Source: Phytophthora sp. 'mugwort'
Taxonomy: Eukaryota > Oomycota > Peronosporomycetes > Peronosporales > Peronosporaceae
Assembly (NCBI GenBank): GCA_033558025.1
Contig: JAUCEF010000007.1
Span: 4,836,001 to 4,900,000 of the forward strand
Length of the DNA: 64,000 nt
Direction of reading: 5' to 3'
How positions within the stretch are numbered: position 1 is the first letter of the stretch; each line of letters starts with the position of its first letter. Below, piece by piece: positions 53,452 through 63,726 of this stretch. Both the position numbers and the translations under genes were made by a program. The notes beneath the pieces were generated by a model. The model was given only the letters and a program-made list of their open reading frames with translations, made no database searches and was not told the origin of the DNA.

Positions 53452-54720
53452 TCAGCAGATAAGCTGCACCTGGTTATACGTCGACGCGTTTGTCTTGAGC
53501 AGTCGTCGGGACTCCTCGTCTCCCTCAGCGTCGTCCAGCTCGTTCAGCGCCTCATCGGTCACGTCCATGCTGAAGCGCTTCCGCCACTGAGATCCATACA
53601 TTCGCTGCAAGTCGCCCAGTGGCAGTAGTCCGTGTGGCACCTGGAAGCACAGTGGCGTCCAGCTGTGCTCGAAGTGGAAAAACACTAGCGTCGAGATGAT
53701 CAGTCCCAGCACGACGTCCACTGTATAGTGCTTGCGGCCGGCGATGCATAGCGCCGCCAAAATCGTAAGATACGTCATGCCGCAAGCCCAGCGGATCTTC
53801 GACGCGGTGCGTCCGGCGAAATTGCGGTCCAGTGTCCGTAGATACAGCAACACGGCCGAGTTCGTGTACGCCATGTGGCCAGAGAAGATAAGATCACCAC
53901 AGGAATTGTAGTTGCCGTAGATGGGTCCTACGCGCGTGACGATGTCGATCCACGTGGTCGGCGGGAAGTAGTCGGGGCTGCCGACGCGGCAGTGCGGCGC
54001 AGGGCCGGGGAGCGACGTCACGGACACTGTTAACATGCGCATGAAGTAGCAGATAGTGGCGATGCGGAAGAAGGACGATACGATGCGGCAACGATTGGGG
54101 CGGGTCATCAAAACGGTCTGCAGCAGGAACATGACGGGAACGCCGGCGGTCAGGATGTCGCTCACGGGACGCCACTTGGAATGTAGGCCCTGCTCCGGGA
54201 TCAGCATGAAGCCCAGGTCCTTGAGCGGCGTCGTGGCGGGCACGTGCAAGTAGAAGGCGACGTTGACCGAAAAGACCATGACGAGCGACATAGCCACAAA
54301 AATCTCGGCGTGGTCCATCATGCCGCGAAGATGGGCGTCCACACGGGAGCGCACAAGACGCCGCACGTAGAAGAAAGTGCCAGCGAAGAGCAGCCAGATG
54401 CCACCCCAGGTAGCACGGGATCGGTGCTGGTCAGGCTCGACGATGAACTTGAAGAAGGTGACCCAGACCATGACACCGAGGCCTACATCGGCCACCATGT
54501 AGAGCGCGAACAGCACAAAGCTCGCCACCTCGCGGTAGTCCACCGAGTCGCACCAGTGTCTGGGACTGCGTCCCCCTCCGACAGCCACGGGCGTGCTGCT
54601 AATCTCGGACCACGCCGCAGGGTTCTTCTCGTCCAGCGGCCCCCAGGAGCCGACGGGGCCTGACATTTTCCGCTTGGTGCGAAATGGGTTTGACTGCGTG
54701 AAGGGTAAGTACGACGTCAT
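53452..54720 (-). CDS. Sphingomyelin-synthase-like PAP2_C membrane enzyme
   Basis: An intron-free frame of 422 residues with about six membrane segments (for example SFVLFALYMVADVGLGVMVW at ~67-86). The catalytic signature of the SMS/IPC-synthase/PDCT group is complete: CGDLIFSGHM (His282) and GRKHYTVDVVLG (His331 and Asp335), the His-His-Asp triad. Such enzymes move a phospho-head group from one lipid to ceramide or diacylglycerol in the Golgi or ER. The substrate cannot be told from sequence. A second in-frame ATG lies 18 codons in (MSGPVGSW), so the start is uncertain. Confidence 0.85.
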   Translation of the reverse strand: MTSYLPFTQSNPFRTKRKMSGPVGSWGPLDEKNPAAWSEISSTPVAVGGGRSPRHWCDSVDYREVASFVLFALYMVADVGLGVMVWVTFFKFIVEPDQHRSRATWGGIWLLFAGTFFYVRRLVRSRVDAHLRGMMDHAEIFVAMSLVMVFSVNVAFYLHVPATTPLKDLGFMLIPEQGLHSKWRPVSDILTAGVPVMFLLQTVLMTRPNRCRIVSSFFRIATICYFMRMLTVSVTSLPGPAPHCRVGSPDYFPPTTWIDIVTRVGPIYGNYNSCGDLIFSGHMAYTNSAVLLYLRTLDRNFAGRTASKIRWACGMTYLTILAALCIAGRKHYTVDVVLGLIISTLVFFHFEHSWTPLCFQVPHGLLPLGDLQRMYGSQWRKRFSMDVTDEALNELDDAEGDEESRRLLKTNASTYNQVQLIC

Positions 54721-55487
54721 CTCGATCTGCCTGTCTTTTGTGTATCTGCTTCAGCGCAGAGCTAGGTTGATGCTCTTGACGGGTGACAGGCGGTAGGGAC
54801 AGCGAAGTGCTTCGGGCGCGGCAACGGAGAGGAAGACGAAGAGAGAATAGGCCGGCGACTCGGCCGTTAGTGCTGGAATGGCTGCCTATGGAATAGAACG
54901 GCTCGATGGGTTCCGTTCAAATCACGGACGACCATTGGCCGAAACTCGATGCTGTGTTTACGCACACCCTGACGGAATGGCTACCCAGATGCGGCGCTCT
55001 TGCAGGTAGCAATTTGCGAACGCTATTTCAGTCACGATCGTCGAGTGGACGGTCGACGTCTGGCTGAGTTTGCGCGGATAACTCAGCTCGCATGCTTTTT
55101 GCTGCGTTGTCTTGATGTTACCAGCGCTAATCCCGATGACTGGGCCAGTCACGATCAGTCCACGACTTTAACGATGCCGCTTTTCAAGCCGGAGACATAA
55201 TGGCTACAGGTTGATATCATGTCTTTGATTTGCTATCGTGTCCACCACGCTTCGCTCTAGCGATCGAGTAGTGTTCGCTATTAGCAGGTTTTGTTGATTG
55301 CCGCTGCCTTTGTACATGTACATGTGTACCCGATATAGTAATCTTCAAGCAACTCGGATTGTATCTGAACTATAACCGGGAGGTGGAAAGTGTGCACCAC
55401 ACCAAGACACCGGATAATTTATAATCCGGATAGCAAGCGTGAGGCCAAGCAAACTCCTAAGTCCTCTTTATTGAGCAGTCTGTCGTT
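54721..55487. promoter_or_regulatory. Divergent promoter region, membrane enzyme / COA3-like gene
   Basis: A 767-bp region between divergent genes. It contains the palindromic GTACATGTAC at about 55315-55325. No gene is seen. Confidence 0.4.
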
Positions 55488-55747
55488 ATGGCTCTGTCAG
55501 TGCGCGCCAAGAACTTCATCCTGGGCGGCAGCCTCGCCACCTTTGCGTCCTCCGTCTTCGGCTATACCTTCTACCAGATGAGCCGGGTACGCCTTGCCAA
55601 GCTGCCATTTTGGTGTGGGATCCCTGCTCACTGTTACTACTCATATAACCACAGGATGATTTTAAGGACCTGGACACGGTGAAGGTGAACGTGCACTCGA
55701 GTGGCATTAAGCCTTCGACCGTCGGCAAGCACGATCAGGAATCTTAA
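55488..55747 (+). CDS. COA3: COA3-like cytochrome c oxidase assembly factor
   Basis: Two exons, 55488-55586 and 55655-55747, with a 68-nt intron (GTACGC...ACCACAG) encode 63 residues. The protein has one membrane segment (FILGGSLATFASSVFGYTFY) followed by MSRDDFKDLD. A short basic head, one TM segment and an acidic D-D-F-x-D-x-D motif is the layout of the COA3/CCDC56 family of inner-membrane proteins needed for COX1 maturation. The gene was missed by single-exon reading because the intron splits it. The family call rests on this pattern only. Confidence 0.6.
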
Positions 55748-56199
55748 TTCCCACGAACAACAAAAAGCAGTGTCGTTTTCTAAAGCTACAACATTGGTCT
55801 CCTTCACTGCTTATGAAGGGGGTAACAAGTTTAATCCACATCGTAAAAAAATCAAAACAAATCACTGGTTGGAGAGCGAGCGAGAGTGTGACCGCATGAC
55901 TTTGTGCCTCAGCGTTTTATTGTCATATTCCATACTAACAAGTACGAAGCGGGGGACGAAGGCCGACCGAGCAGAACTTCAAGAAGCGTTAGCTGCTTTT
56001 TTCTAAGCCTTCGTGTCCTGTCGGTCTTCGTTCCTGCCAGTTTCCAATATGATAGACCGCGTCATCTCCGACAGTATTGCCAAAAACACCAGCGAAGCAG
56101 TTGCACCGAGTAAAACGAAAGCTCAATAGTTTATTGGAAGGCAGCAGTCCGCTGCGCGAGAACCTAGTCAGACACGAAGAGAAAGCATTCAGCGAGTAG
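55748..56199. other. Convergent intergenic stretch
   Basis: A 452-bp stretch between convergent genes. A plus-strand frame at 55701-56006 overlaps the COA3-like gene in another frame and is not supported. Nothing else is seen. Confidence 0.4.
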
Positions 56200-56541
56200 T
56201 TAGTACACGGGCCCTGCTCTAATATACATACTTATTTCGTCAGCAGACGGACGCACCTTGGCCATGAGGCGCTGAGACTTGGTCGATATCTTGTTCTTTA
56301 GCTTGCGCAGGTTCTCTGCTGTGTGGTCAGCCTGCTCTAGCTCGCGACGCGCCTCCTCCAGCACTTTCACCTTAGACTTACTGGACACCTTCTTGTTCTT
56401 CTGACGCAACTTCCTCCGGGCATTCTTGGACATCGTGGCGTTGGACTTGGTTGACTTGACCTTGGACTTGGTCGACTTGCTGGTTTCCACCTTGGCAGAG
56501 GCGCAGTTCTGCAGGAAGAGCTTGGTTACACGCGCCGCCAT
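56200..56541 (-). CDS. Small Lys/Ser-rich helical protein, unknown
   Basis: A 113-codon frame from the ATG at 56541. After MAARVTKLFLQNCASAKVE it is a run of Lys, Ser and Thr, then a long basic helix (ARRKLRQKNKKVSSKSKVKV) and a coiled coil (LEEARRELEQADHTAENLRK). The composition is typical of nucleolar or ribosome-biogenesis proteins, and it sits 422 bp from a ribosomal protein gene on the same strand. I do not recognise the family. Coding status is supported by length, biased composition and G+C-rich third positions. Confidence 0.55.
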   Translation of the reverse strand: MAARVTKLFLQNCASAKVETSKSTKSKVKSTKSNATMSKNARRKLRQKNKKVSSKSKVKVLEEARRELEQADHTAENLRKLKNKISTKSQRLMAKVRPSADEISMYIRAGPVY

Positions 56542-56963
56542 TGTGTCTTATTGGTTGTGTTCGGACTACCAGTCGTCTGAATGGTGTTTCGCAGTACAGA
56601 CCTGTATTATAGCATATTTTAGTTGCTACACCAAGGAATTTCATTAGGAGCGGATCACCACCTTTGTACAAATAGTAGCTATTGTTACATGTGACTTAAT
56701 CTACTACTACTACGTAGTACATGCCTAGGTTGTACATGCCTAGAAAGCTACTACGTAGAACAAGTTCAACAGAAGACGACAAAGAATACACTTGGTGAAT
56801 CACCTGCCGTGGAACACCGATTGGATTAGAATTTCGCCTTTATTCTCCATCGTCTTAGAAACAAGTACTCGCTCAGGCGCGAAACCTAAGCGGTTTTCTT
56901 CCTTCGCCGACAACAAAAACCATGCCCAACTGCGTCACCGAACTGTCAAGCTAGTGAACGCGT
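56542..56963. promoter_or_regulatory. Spacer with short direct repeats upstream of the Lys-rich gene
   Basis: The 12-mer GTACATGCCTAG occurs twice (56717-56728, 56732-56743), flanked by two copies of CTACTACGTAG (about 56707-56717 and 56749-56759). No gene is seen. The region should hold the promoter of the small gene and the 3' UTR of eS1. Confidence 0.45.
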
Positions 56964-58194
56964 TTACAGACGGCCGCCAGCGCCAGCCATCGACTCCACC
57001 AGCTGGTCCTCCTCGCGAGCAACCTTGGCGCCCTTCTCCTCGGCACCACCCTCGTGGAGCTCCATGAGACGCACCAGGTCGAACTTGGGCTTCTTGAGGA
57101 TCTTGCACTTGCGGATGTACACGTTCTGAAGCGGGTAGATGCCCTGGGTGGCCTTCTCGATCTCCTTGCCAATAATCTCCGGCACGAACTTCAGGAACAG
57201 GTCCTTGATGTCGCACTTGGAGGCCTCCTCCGTCATGATCGACGTCATTTTCTTGCGGATGGCGCGGATCTGAGCCGTCTTGGCGTAGGTGGTCTTCTTG
57301 ATCTGGTTCGGGCGCTTCTTGGTGAAGGCGATGCAGAACAGACGCACCAGGTAGCCGTCCGTGGTCTTAACATCCACGAAGGCCTCGATCAGAGTCTGCC
57401 ACTTGCGGATCAGCGAGCACAGCTTGTCGCGGGTGAAGTCCATGCCGTGGAAGCCAGTGATGATCTGGTTGCCCTGGATCTCCTCAGCACAGAGGCGGAT
57501 CTTGCGGAAAGCCTGGTCCTCGTCCTTGTTCAGGTCGGCAAGGCAGACCTCGAACACACGGCCACGGAGACCCTCCGACGCGATCTTGGTGCCGGCCGTA
57601 CGGTTCACCAGAGTCTTGCCGCAGTTGCGCTCGGTGAAGATGGCAGGGGCCTTGACATCGTACCAGTCCTTGCGCGTGAATGGGTCAACGCTATAAATGA
57701 GGAAACATCAACAAGATTAGGATCCTGTGTCTTAACGTGCTAGTGCTGAGTGATAGGCTCGTAGGATGGAGTGCATCGTACACTTTCTTCTTGCCGCCCT
57801 TCTTGCCCTTAGTCAGACGTTTGTTCTTTCCTGTGGTGAGTAACGACAACACGTCACTAGTAGTTAGAGATCCGTTCGCTCTGCTCTGTAGTTGTGCCGA
57901 ATGCGCCTGATGTCGTTAATCTCATATATCGCCTCTCCGTCCCTCATTGCCCTGCTTGTACCCGTCTGCAATAAGTCGCATATCTGCTCTGTCCTGCGTA
58001 AGAAGGCGTTTTTCAACATTTATCTTCTGTATTCCTGCTGGCTGCTGCTACTGGCTTTGCCTGCTCTTTTCGTTGTTGTCGCTGGGCAGTGAGGGGTGGG
58101 GAGAGCGACAAGGCGATCGGACACGCAGCACATCGGACTTGCTGCGTCCTAGACGCTATCACTAGAGCTCGTAAGCACACTCACCGACAGCCAT
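56964..58194 (-). CDS. RPS3A: 40S ribosomal protein eS1 (S3a)
   Basis: Three exons, 58194-58185, 57830-57782 and 57690-56964, encode 261 residues. Exon 1 is only 10 nt (ATG GCT GTC G). The spliced start [20 protein letters not shown], then [20 protein letters not shown], is the canonical eS1 N terminus, which fixes both splice sites. Later motifs [20 protein letters not shown] and [20 protein letters not shown] also match. The protein sits on the solvent side of the small subunit near the mRNA exit. Intron 1 is 354 nt, long for this window, as often seen in ribosomal protein genes. Confidence 0.96.
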
Positions 58195-58566
58195 GGTTGT
58201 CTTTAGTTTTTTCTTAAAGGCGAAATGGAGCTGCCCAAGTTGGTAGGCGGCAATTTGGGCGGCTCGAGGCGAATGGCTGGTGCTGCGCCCGCGGGCCATC
58301 GAATACGCGGTTCGCCAAACCGGTCCGTTCCACCTAGCCCTAACTGGTCAATTGGAACACTGGACCGTTTTGCATCGTCGTACCGAAACTTGCTCATATA
58401 GAAGACCTAAAAAAGGTCCCAAAAATGCGTCCTCTATTTGAAGTGTCGAAAAGTTTCCTCAGACCTTCATGACCGAGAGCGGCTTCCGCACTCGCATCTC
58501 GCTCGCTGTCCCGCCGCTTCTGTAACTGCCCCTCGCCCTTTATCTGTAGCCTTGAACCTCGTATTC
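58195..58566. promoter_or_regulatory. Divergent promoter region, eS1 / ankyrin gene
   Basis: 372 bp between two start codons facing away from each other. The plus-strand frame is open upstream of the ATG at 58567, but no earlier in-frame ATG occurs. No specific motif is claimed. Confidence 0.4.
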
Positions 58567-61500
58567 ATGGCAGCGCTTGACAAGGCGCTCGCGACGGCGC
58601 ATGCGCAGCTGCTTCAAGCCCGCGAGGAGCTGGCGCATCCGCCAGCGCGGAGTTTCCAGGACGCATTCATGGAGGCGCTGCGGCGGCCGTACGAGACGGC
58701 GGTACTCGCCCATAGCAGCAGCTCTCGTTCGATGGTTCCCAGCAACAGCAGAAAGACGACCATGTGGCGACGCTCGGACCTGTGCGACTTCCTCATCCTC
58801 TACTTCCCGCAGTACGCAGAGCAACCTGCCGCCTTCTCGGCGCTGTGTGCGTCGCTCGCCCGGAAGGCCGCAAAAAGAGAAAGCAAGCATCTCGCTGACA
58901 AAGAGGAAGAAGAGGCGTTCGTTGCCGTCTCGTTCGACGACTTGAAGCGCGTGTTGGTGCGACAGTATGGCAGTACGAGACTCGTGGCAAAGGATCCGTT
59001 CCCGCTCGAGTCCTGCGTCGAGCCCAAGCCGGAACGTCGTCGTAGTATCGCCCCTTTCATTCCAGGGTCGACTAGTGGAATTGACAGTTCGTTGGATGAC
59101 GCCACGTCGTCGCCGGTGTTGCGTGAGTTCCAGGCGGATGTGATGAAGAAGTCCAAGAGCTGGTTGGGACGCTGGCGAGCACGTCATTTGCTACTGCGTT
59201 GGGGAGTGCTGGAGATGCACAAGCGCAGTTTGACTGCGAGATCATTCCGTCATCACTCATCAGGTGCTAGTTCTAGCGCTTCGGCTACTAGCGCTAGCAT
59301 CCGCAGTGGGGACGGTTCTAGTTACAGTTCCTCACCGACGATTGCAACTGCAGGTGCACCAGCAGCCAACGTCAAGACGTACGATCTACAGGACCTGGTT
59401 TCGCTGAAATTGGAGCACGTGAGTGATGGAGAATCGACCTCAGCTCGCAAGGCGGCTCTGACGCTGAAATTCCAGTCATCACCGTCGTCATCCAATAGCA
59501 ACAACAATCCTAATGTCACCACATCTAACCAAGACATCAAGACGCTTATACTCGGAGGCGGTGAGACGTCCAACGCGGTCGTTTCGATTCGAGACCACAT
59601 CGCCACCTTGGCGTTGTATCTGGAGCTTTCACGACGAGATCATCTTCCGTCACTGACCACAGTGCGTCGATACATCGCGGCAGGTGCTATGGTGAATGTG
59701 CGTGTCCGTATCCCTCGCACATCACATTCTAAAGACCCGAAAGATGGAGCGCGAAGACGAAATCAGGTTAAGAAACCTCCTCGGGGAATGGTGACAGCAC
59801 TGCAGCTTGCGTTTCTGCAAGATCCACGTGTGCCCAGCTTTGAGAGTACGATTGCCTTGCTGCTGAATGCTGGCGCTGATTCACGTAGCCTTTTGCACTG
59901 GGACTTTGCAACACAAGTCGTCTTTTCGCCACCGTCAGTCGGAAGCGATAAAAAGGAGAAAAATGAAGAACATCATCTAAGACGACGATTACGAAAGAGA
60001 CTTCTCCTTCTCGACAATGTGGACAGCGATGGGGATGAAAGTGCAGCTTTTCAGTGCTGTGAAGTTCAAGCAGATGACGGAGCTCGATGGAATCTGCTCA
60101 TGTATTTTTGCTGGCTCGGTGACCTCGAAGGTGTTCAGCAGCTACTCATTGTGACCGGAGCTGGCAGTACTTCAGGAAGTCAAGGAAGGACATCCAGTCG
60201 ACAGTTAGTAACATGTCTGGACCATGTCAACGCGGCCGGTGATACAGCGCTTCATATTGCAATTAAATCGGGCAAAGAGTCGGTGGCGCTAGTGGTTGTG
60301 GACGCAGCCCTTTCAACTAATGCTCAGGCGGTGCATCAATGTGACGCGCGCGGTGAACCGGTGGTACATTTAGCACTCGTCGCGCGTCAATGGCGCGTTG
60401 TAGATGCGTTGGTGGCAGGTGGTGCCGTTGATCCGCGATCCTATGATGCTTTAGGGAATACGGCGCTGCATCTTGCAATTCAATTACGTGCACCGGTAGC
60501 GCTTATCGCGCGACTTATTCAAGTATATCGCCATCCCCCTCCAGCCGGAGGCCTCGACGAGCGAGCTGGACGTCGTGGAATCAATGACACTCCCCTGTCG
60601 TTGGCACTCAAGAGCGGTCAACAAGAAGTCGTGGCTTTATTGCTTGCTTCTGGTGCTTCTCCTTCAGGTTCGGGTTGTCAATGGGGTCAAGCGTTTATTG
60701 AGAAGCGGGAAACTCGAACTGAAGAGGATGTTGAAGAGAAGGGGGTGATTGGGAACGAGGACAGTGCTCTCCACGTTGCTATTAAAGCCGGAATGGAGCT
60801 CGCAGCAGCGGCATTAATTGCCCACAAAGCCGATATTTATGCTGTAGATTCCCGAGGCGCCTCACCGCTGGCCCTTGCTGTGCGCTACGGGTTATATGCG
60901 CTCGCTGCTGCTCTAGTAGACCAGCATCTGAAGAAGCAGAATCAAACAGCAGGCAAGCACTGGTGGCTGGATGGCGAAACAGGTAGGCCTGTGGTAATGC
61001 TGGCCTTCCAAGCTGGACAACTTGAGCTGGCAGCGCTTTTGTTTGATTCTATCAGCCAAGACAAGGACAACCAGCTTCAGATGTATCCTGCTCGAGTTCT
61101 TCGTCTGCTGGTGCAGATAAGTTCCTGGTTAGGAAATAGTAGTGGTGTTTCTACCAGTGCCAGCGTGATACCAAACAAGTCGAGGTTTTCGAGACGTAAA
61201 GCGGGGGACAGTGTTGATGCTGGAGCTAGAAGAATAGCGGACCAAAAGAAGGTTGAATCGTCCAGCCAGGCGATTGAATCGACCTGGACACGTGATCGCG
61301 CCAAATCTCGTAGTGATGGAGACTGGAAGCAGCGGAACAGAGAAGCATCTCGTCATACTGGAAACGAATCAACAACAAGCGCGTCTCTCATGTACGAAGG
61401 TCAAGGAAGAAGCAAAGAGGATACAAGAGATGCTTGCATCTTTCTTTTTCGAGCTATTCAATTCCTTGTGGCGAGATTTCTTTATCTCAGTGGAACGGCT

Positions 61501-63726
61501 TCAGTGCTTGAAGTTGTTGGAGGCGGCACGATGCCTACTTCTGTGTCTCTGTCAACTTTACCACTGGTGGTTCATCTACCAACAACTGCAACTCCCACGA
61601 AGGCATCGCCGCCAAAAGTTTTTAAATATGACGAACTGATGGCAGGTTCGCCGCTACATGTGGCAGCATCTGGTGGCCCTTCGACGTCAAGTTTACTTCG
61701 CTTACTGTTGGCGTTCTTACTGACTGGCGATGCTAATATGGCAGCGCAGGTACTTGTACGTCCAATGGGTTCTCGTGCTGAGACTTCACTTCATGCGGCA
61801 TTATCGGCAGGAGCATCTGAAAATGCGTTGCTATTGCTGTATACGTTGCGCGAGCTTCAAGTACATAGTCCTGCGGTGGGGCCAGTGCGTGCTCAATTAT
61901 TGGAGATGACTAATTTATTAGGCGATTCGGCGCTTCACTTGGCCAGTGGGTGGCCCCACAGCGCAGCCATGCGTCTTGTCGTGGAGCTGCTACTTCAAGA
62001 ACATGTTGATACCGGGAATTGGAACAACGCTGGGCTAGCTCCACTTCACGTAGCACTGCGGGAGGGGTGTGATGATACTTTTATTGAGCTGTTCTTACGA
62101 TACGGTCAAGACTTAAATCTTTGGACCGAAGGAAGCACTTATGAAGACGGGGAAGGAGATGACGAGGCGAGCGATTTTTTTGCCAATAGCGGAGCGAGGC
62201 GAAGTGTGATGACCTTGATAACTTCGTGCCCACAGAACCCTTTAATGTTGGCTATTGAGTCGGAGAACGCTTGTGCATTTCGCGCGCTGGTGCGTGGCGG
62301 GGCACGTACTAGAGCTCTCATGCCACGTGCTCGTGTTGGGCTTCTGCAGCTTGCTGTGCACTTCAATGTGCGTGATCCTGAATTGCTCGCGTGTTTACTA
62401 GACGATCCAGAGCTGGAGCACTCGGCTCAATCGGATATAGCTGATCAATGGGGGGTTAGCCCACGTCATGCGCGATCAAGATTACTGGAAAGGTGGAGAA
62501 AAGAGCGTAGTATTGACGTCCAAGAGGCATCTGGAGCCCGTCGATCAGCTCCTGCAGACAAGAACACGGAGGATTCATTCGGAGATGACAGTCGGCAGCA
62601 ACAGCGGCCACCTCCGCTGCACCCGGCATCAGCTAGCAGCGAACGATTGGCTTACAATTCGATGCCCTCTGAATATTCAGCATCTGTTGGAGTCTCTCCA
62701 CAACCTGCGGATGCTAGCGTGCCTCCACCGCTACACATAAATGTATCACGCTCACCTGCGGAATCAGTGCCAATGGAGACAGCTCAATACCTTCGAGCTC
62801 TTCCACGACCACCGACGTTATCGCCAACGACTCTCGAATACCTTCGAGAAGAAGAGCGGGCGACTCTGACACTTGTAGCACAGGAGGCGCGAAGTGAAGC
62901 ACAGGACTGGCTAGCGAAACGTATCGGACAGAAAAAGCTGCTTTCAGATGCGCATGCTCAGCTGCAAAATGCGAAAAAGCACAGGCGTACGGCTAGTGGA
63001 AGCAGTGTGAGCAGCAGCAGGGAAGAATTCGAGGCATCAAATCCTGAAGCTAGCGCGGGTCGCTATGAATCTGTCCAGAGTGATCAGGAATTACTGGAGG
63101 AGTTGAAGACTGCTGCGGCAAAGAAGTTTATCGACAAGCACGTGGCGGAGACTGTAGCTGAGGCGCGATTGTCCATTGAACGAGAAAAGCAGACTATTTT
63201 CCAGGAAACAGGGCTGTACCCCGGGGTGACCTCAGCGTCGTCCAAGAAGAACAAGAAGAAGGGTGACATGAAGCATCGTTCACTACTGGTTCGAGCTGCA
63301 AGTTCTACTACCGGGTCCATGTTGCTACCAGCGTCGTCGGCGTCAGTGACGTCGGTTTCCAGTGAGGAAGGCAACTCTACGGTACTGAGCGACGACAGCT
63401 ACGGAAGTGCGAGCTTTTGGTGGTCTGAGCGCGGTACTACCTTTTTGAGCGACGAGACAAGTTTGAGTTGGCTGTCAAGCAGTAACCCAAGAGGAGGCAC
63501 CATGTTGAGCGACCCTGCTTCTGCCAGTATTTCGTCGTGGGTTTCGAACGGGAGGGGGACAATGCTCGATGGAAGTTTTGATCGCCGCCTCTCGTTTGCT
63601 TCACGAAGTTTCTTGGAGAGTGATGAGAATGAACGATACGGTAAAACCTCTAGAGATAAAAGCTTGGACGATAGTGTCGCAGATCCTGCGCAGCCTCAAC
63701 ACCAAGAAGAAGAACGGCACACTTGA
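58567..63726 (+). CDS. PH-domain ankyrin-repeat protein
   Basis: The first in-frame ATG (58567) gives 1719 residues without introns. Residues ~178-355 form a PH-like domain with a long insert (KSKSWLGRWRARHLLLRWGV, then LEMHKRSL). Ankyrin repeats lie at ~555-790 (GDTALHIAIKSGKESVALVV, GNTALHLAIQL, DSALHVAIKAG, GASPLALAVRYG) and ~1025-1330 (SPLHVAASGG, GDSALHLASG, LAPLHVALREG). A coiled coil and low-complexity stretches follow. The tail (~1605-1690) repeats a STVLSDDS / TTFLSDET / GTMLSDPA / GTMLDGS motif. It is probably a membrane-associated scaffold. The family is oomycete-type and its partners unknown. Coding-like sequence after the stop suggests the 3' end may be spliced differently. Confidence 0.8.
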   Translation: MAALDKALATAHAQLLQAREELAHPPARSFQDAFMEALRRPYETAVLAHSSSSRSMVPSNSRKTTMWRRSDLCDFLILYFPQYAEQPAAFSALCASLARKAAKRESKHLADKEEEEAFVAVSFDDLKRVLVRQYGSTRLVAKDPFPLESCVEPKPERRRSIAPFIPGSTSGIDSSLDDATSSPVLREFQADVMKKSKSWLGRWRARHLLLRWGVLEMHKRSLTARSFRHHSSGASSSASATSASIRSGDGSSYSSSPTIATAGAPAANVKTYDLQDLVSLKLEHVSDGESTSARKAALTLKFQSSPSSSNSNNNPNVTTSNQDIKTLILGGGETSNAVVSIRDHIATLALYLELSRRDHLPSLTTVRRYIAAGAMVNVRVRIPRTSHSKDPKDGARRRNQVKKPPRGMVTALQLAFLQDPRVPSFESTIALLLNAGADSRSLLHWDFATQVVFSPPSVGSDKKEKNEEHHLRRRLRKRLLLLDNVDSDGDESAAFQCCEVQADDGARWNLLMYFCWLGDLEGVQQLLIVTGAGSTSGSQGRTSSRQLVTCLDHVNAAGDTALHIAIKSGKESVALVVVDAALSTNAQAVHQCDARGEPVVHLALVARQWRVVDALVAGGAVDPRSYDALGNTALHLAIQLRAPVALIARLIQVYRHPPPAGGLDERAGRRGINDTPLSLALKSGQQEVVALLLASGASPSGSGCQWGQAFIEKRETRTEEDVEEKGVIGNEDSALHVAIKAGMELAAAALIAHKADIYAVDSRGASPLALAVRYGLYALAAALVDQHLKKQNQTAGKHWWLDGETGRPVVMLAFQAGQLELAALLFDSISQDKDNQLQMYPARVLRLLVQISSWLGNSSGVSTSASVIPNKSRFSRRKAGDSVDAGARRIADQKKVESSSQAIESTWTRDRAKSRSDGDWKQRNREASRHTGNESTTSASLMYEGQGRSKEDTRDACIFLFRAIQFLVARFLYLSGTASVLEVVGGGTMPTSVSLSTLPLVVHLPTTATPTKASPPKVFKYDELMAGSPLHVAASGGPSTSSLLRLLLAFLLTGDANMAAQVLVRPMGSRAETSLHAALSAGASENALLLLYTLRELQVHSPAVGPVRAQLLEMTNLLGDSALHLASGWPHSAAMRLVVELLLQEHVDTGNWNNAGLAPLHVALREGCDDTFIELFLRYGQDLNLWTEGSTYEDGEGDDEASDFFANSGARRSVMTLITSCPQNPLMLAIESENACAFRALVRGGARTRALMPRARVGLLQLAVHFNVRDPELLACLLDDPELEHSAQSDIADQWGVSPRHARSRLLERWRKERSIDVQEASGARRSAPADKNTEDSFGDDSRQQQRPPPLHPASASSERLAYNSMPSEYSASVGVSPQPADASVPPPLHINVSRSPAESVPMETAQYLRALPRPPTLSPTTLEYLREEERATLTLVAQEARSEAQDWLAKRIGQKKLLSDAHAQLQNAKKHRRTASGSSVSSSREEFEASNPEASAGRYESVQSDQELLEELKTAAAKKFIDKHVAETVAEARLSIEREKQTIFQETGLYPGVTSASSKKNKKKGDMKHRSLLVRAASSTTGSMLLPASSASVTSVSSEEGNSTVLSDDSYGSASFWWSERGTTFLSDETSLSWLSSSNPRGGTMLSDPASASISSWVSNGRGTMLDGSFDRRLSFASRSFLESDENERYGKTSRDKSLDDSVADPAQPQHQEEERHT

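Noticed and set aside
57054..57743. 229-codon plus-strand frame
   Set aside because: It lies opposite eS1 and results from G+C-rich third codon positions.
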